NCBI RefSeq assembly: GCF_029016285.1 | Contig: NZ_CP091976.1 | Span: forward strand, 1,550,001-1,614,000 | DNA from: Vibrio sp. DW001 | GTDB lineage: Bacteria > Pseudomonadota > Gammaproteobacteria > Enterobacterales > Vibrionaceae | Reading direction: 5' to 3' | Length of the DNA stretch: 64,000 nucleotides | In this document: positions 62,712 to 64,000 of the stretch, piece by piece | Layout: each line of letters starts with the position of its first letter | Position numbering within the stretch: the first letter of the stretch is position 1 | The notes under the pieces: model-generated | Databases searched by the model: none | The model's input: the letters and a program-made list of their open reading frames with translations, nothing else | Told to the model about the DNA's origin: nothing | Position numbers and translations under genes: made by a program

Positions 62712-63740
62712 TTACTTCACCTTCCAGTATATCTGCTCATCCGCACGGATAGGTATGACAGTGTCTGTTCCAAAAGGCATTGTTTTGTCTACGTGCCAGC
62801 TTTCTTTCGTTAAGGTGATGTTGTCACTATTTCTAGGTATGCCATAAAAATCAGGCCCATTGTGACTGGTAAATGCTTCTAAGTTTTCCAGCTTGTTTTC
62901 TTTTTCAAAGACTTCGGCGTATAACTCTATAGCGGCATGAGCGGTATAAGAACCAGCACAGCCACAACTGTTCTCCTTTTTATCTTGTGAATGTGGTGCG
63001 GAATCAGTACCAATAAAGAATTTTTTGTTTCCACTGGTTGCCGCTTCTATTAGTGCTTTTTGGTGAATATTTCGCTTAAGAATAGGCAGACAAAATAAGT
63101 GAGGGCGTATGCCGCCGACAAGCATATGATTACGGTTGAACAGTAGGTGATGTACTGTGATCGTAGCGGCTACATTATCTCGCGCATTGTTGACAAATGC
63201 CACCGCTTCAGAGGTTGTAATATGTTCAACAACGATCTTCAGCGTAGTAAACTTCGCCACTATTGGTGCAAGAATCGTGTCCAAAAATATTTTTTCTCGG
63301 TCGAAAATATCGACTTCTGCTGTTGTCACTTCGCCATGAATTAGTAGCAGCATTCCAACTTTGTCCATCGCTTCAAGAACGGGGTAAAGTGCTTTTATCG
63401 ATGTAACTCCAGAATCCGAGTTGGTGGTGGCTCCTGCAGGGTAAAGTTTTGCCGCGACGATTTTACCTGACGCTTTTGCATTTATAATATCTTCTGGTGT
63501 GGTGTTATCTGTTAGGTAAAGTGTCATTAATGGCTTGAAATGATCACACTCAATGTGTTCATTGATGCGTGTATAATAAGCCATTGCTAATTCAGTGTTA
63601 GTTATCGGTGGAATAGTATTGGGCATTATGATCGCACGCCCGTTATAGCGGCTTATGTCGCGAACGGTATCCGCTAAAACAGCCCCATCACGTAAGTGGA
63701 CATGCCAGTCGTCTGGACGAGTAATGGTGAGAGTAGTCAT
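62712..63740 (-). CDS. pyrC: Dihydroorotase
   Basis: The 342-residue protein is a class II dihydroorotase. Zinc ligands and catalytic residues are visible: WHVHLRDG (H-x-H), the carboxylated lysine in [31 protein letters not shown] and the aspartate in FIGTDSAPH. Length matches E. coli PyrC (348). It converts carbamoyl aspartate to dihydroorotate, the third step of pyrimidine synthesis, in the cytoplasm. GGAG nine bases before the ATG supports the start. It is divergent from the MOSC-domain gene and converges on the AraC-type gene. Confidence 0.96.
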   Translation of the reverse strand: MTTLTITRPDDWHVHLRDGAVLADTVRDISRYNGRAIIMPNTIPPITNTELAMAYYTRINEHIECDHFKPLMTLYLTDNTTPEDIINAKASGKIVAAKLYPAGATTNSDSGVTSIKALYPVLEAMDKVGMLLLIHGEVTTAEVDIFDREKIFLDTILAPIVAKFTTLKIVVEHITTSEAVAFVNNARDNVAATITVHHLLFNRNHMLVGGIRPHLFCLPILKRNIHQKALIEAATSGNKKFFIGTDSAPHSQDKKENSCGCAGSYTAHAAIELYAEVFEKENKLENLEAFTSHNGPDFYGIPRNSDNITLTKESWHVDKTMPFGTDTVIPIRADEQIYWKVK

Positions 63741-63940
63741 GATTAGTTTGCTCCACTTTTAGAACTGATAAGTATCGATGCCGCTACTGAACTAGAACAA
63801 TGAATTAGAAAAGTTATGGCGTCGGGATAATATTAGAAAAAGTGTTGTATTTCATCAATTTTTTATGAGTAAATGGTTTTAAAAGAAAACGTTTGCGCAA
63901 TTTGTCACGACGTAAGCAAATAACCTTATAAGGAAATCCG

Positions 63941-64000
63941 ATGTCTAACTTGTCTTTGTCCCTTCTTTCCCAAATTAATGTCTACCCAATTAAGTCAATT
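63941..64000 (+). CDS. Start of a MOSC-domain protein (partial, YcbX-like)
   Basis: The first 20 codons are visible, with AAGGAAA upstream of the ATG. The sequence MSNLSLSLLSQINVYPIKSI matches the start of MOSC N-terminal beta-barrel domains, in which a beta strand is followed by (Y/H)P(I/V)KS. E. coli YcbX, which detoxifies N-hydroxylated bases with molybdenum cofactor, starts in the same way. The rest of the gene lies outside the window, so the identification is limited. Confidence 0.65.
   Translation, partial: MSNLSLSLLSQINVYPIKSI

Overview
The window looks like chromosomal DNA of a marine gammaproteobacterium, most probably Vibrio or a close relative. I base this on the gene families (VF530-type DNA-binding protein, OmpU/OmpC-like porin, RoxA-type ribosomal oxygenase, DUF3466 protein, PyrC next to a MOSC-domain gene), on the moderate AT content and on the Vibrio-like codon use; no database search was possible.

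Layout. 1-5 kb holds small housekeeping and accessory genes (YkgJ cysteine-cluster protein, GNAT acetyltransferase, HAD phosphatase, VF530 protein) and an ABC-F translation factor behind a long structured leader. 4.1-7.9 kb has an AraC regulator divergent from a family 3 glycoside hydrolase. 8.2-9.5 kb has a small unknown protein and a fumarylacetoacetase-fold protein with an apparent signal peptide. 9.9-44.1 kb is the centrepiece. It is one co-oriented cluster: TolC-like outer-membrane channel, SapC-family protein, an 8,205-residue LEPR-XLL giant repeat protein, a GAF domain fused to a HlyD-type adaptor, a PqqD-like/M50 site-2-protease/HlyD fusion, a shortened SecA paralogue and a third HlyD-type adaptor. 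44-51.8 kb is ordinary chromosome (second YkgJ, cold-shock protein, coiled-coil membrane protein, RoxA, DUF3466, glyoxalase-fold protein, S-formylglutathione hydrolase). 51.9-57.7 kb is a clearly AT-richer signalling island: a hybrid histidine kinase divergent from an XRE-type regulator that overlaps a REC-EAL protein with a probable C-terminal Hpt domain, a 61-residue convergent gene, and a second paralogous XRE-type regulator. 58-64 kb has a DUF454 membrane protein, a patatin phospholipase, a 44-residue protein behind a consensus CRP site, a glutaredoxin, a porin, an AraC regulator with an odd 5' end, pyrC and the start of a MOSC-domain gene.

How the parts may work together. The 34 kb cluster has the outer-membrane channel and the periplasmic adaptors of a type I secretion system, but no ABC transporter ATPase. 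The only motor in the cluster is a SecA-like protein that keeps both nucleotide-binding domains and the preprotein cross-linking domain but lacks the region holding the two-helix finger and the zinc tail of housekeeping SecA. I infer a dedicated export line in which this motor, working with the membrane-embedded PqqD/M50/HlyD protein and the GAF-HlyD protein, hands the giant protein to TolC. This is inference from gene content and order; I know of no experimental description. The giant protein also ends in a small cysteine loop, a short hydrophobic stretch and a basic tail that resembles a sorting or processing signal, and an intramembrane protease is encoded two genes downstream.
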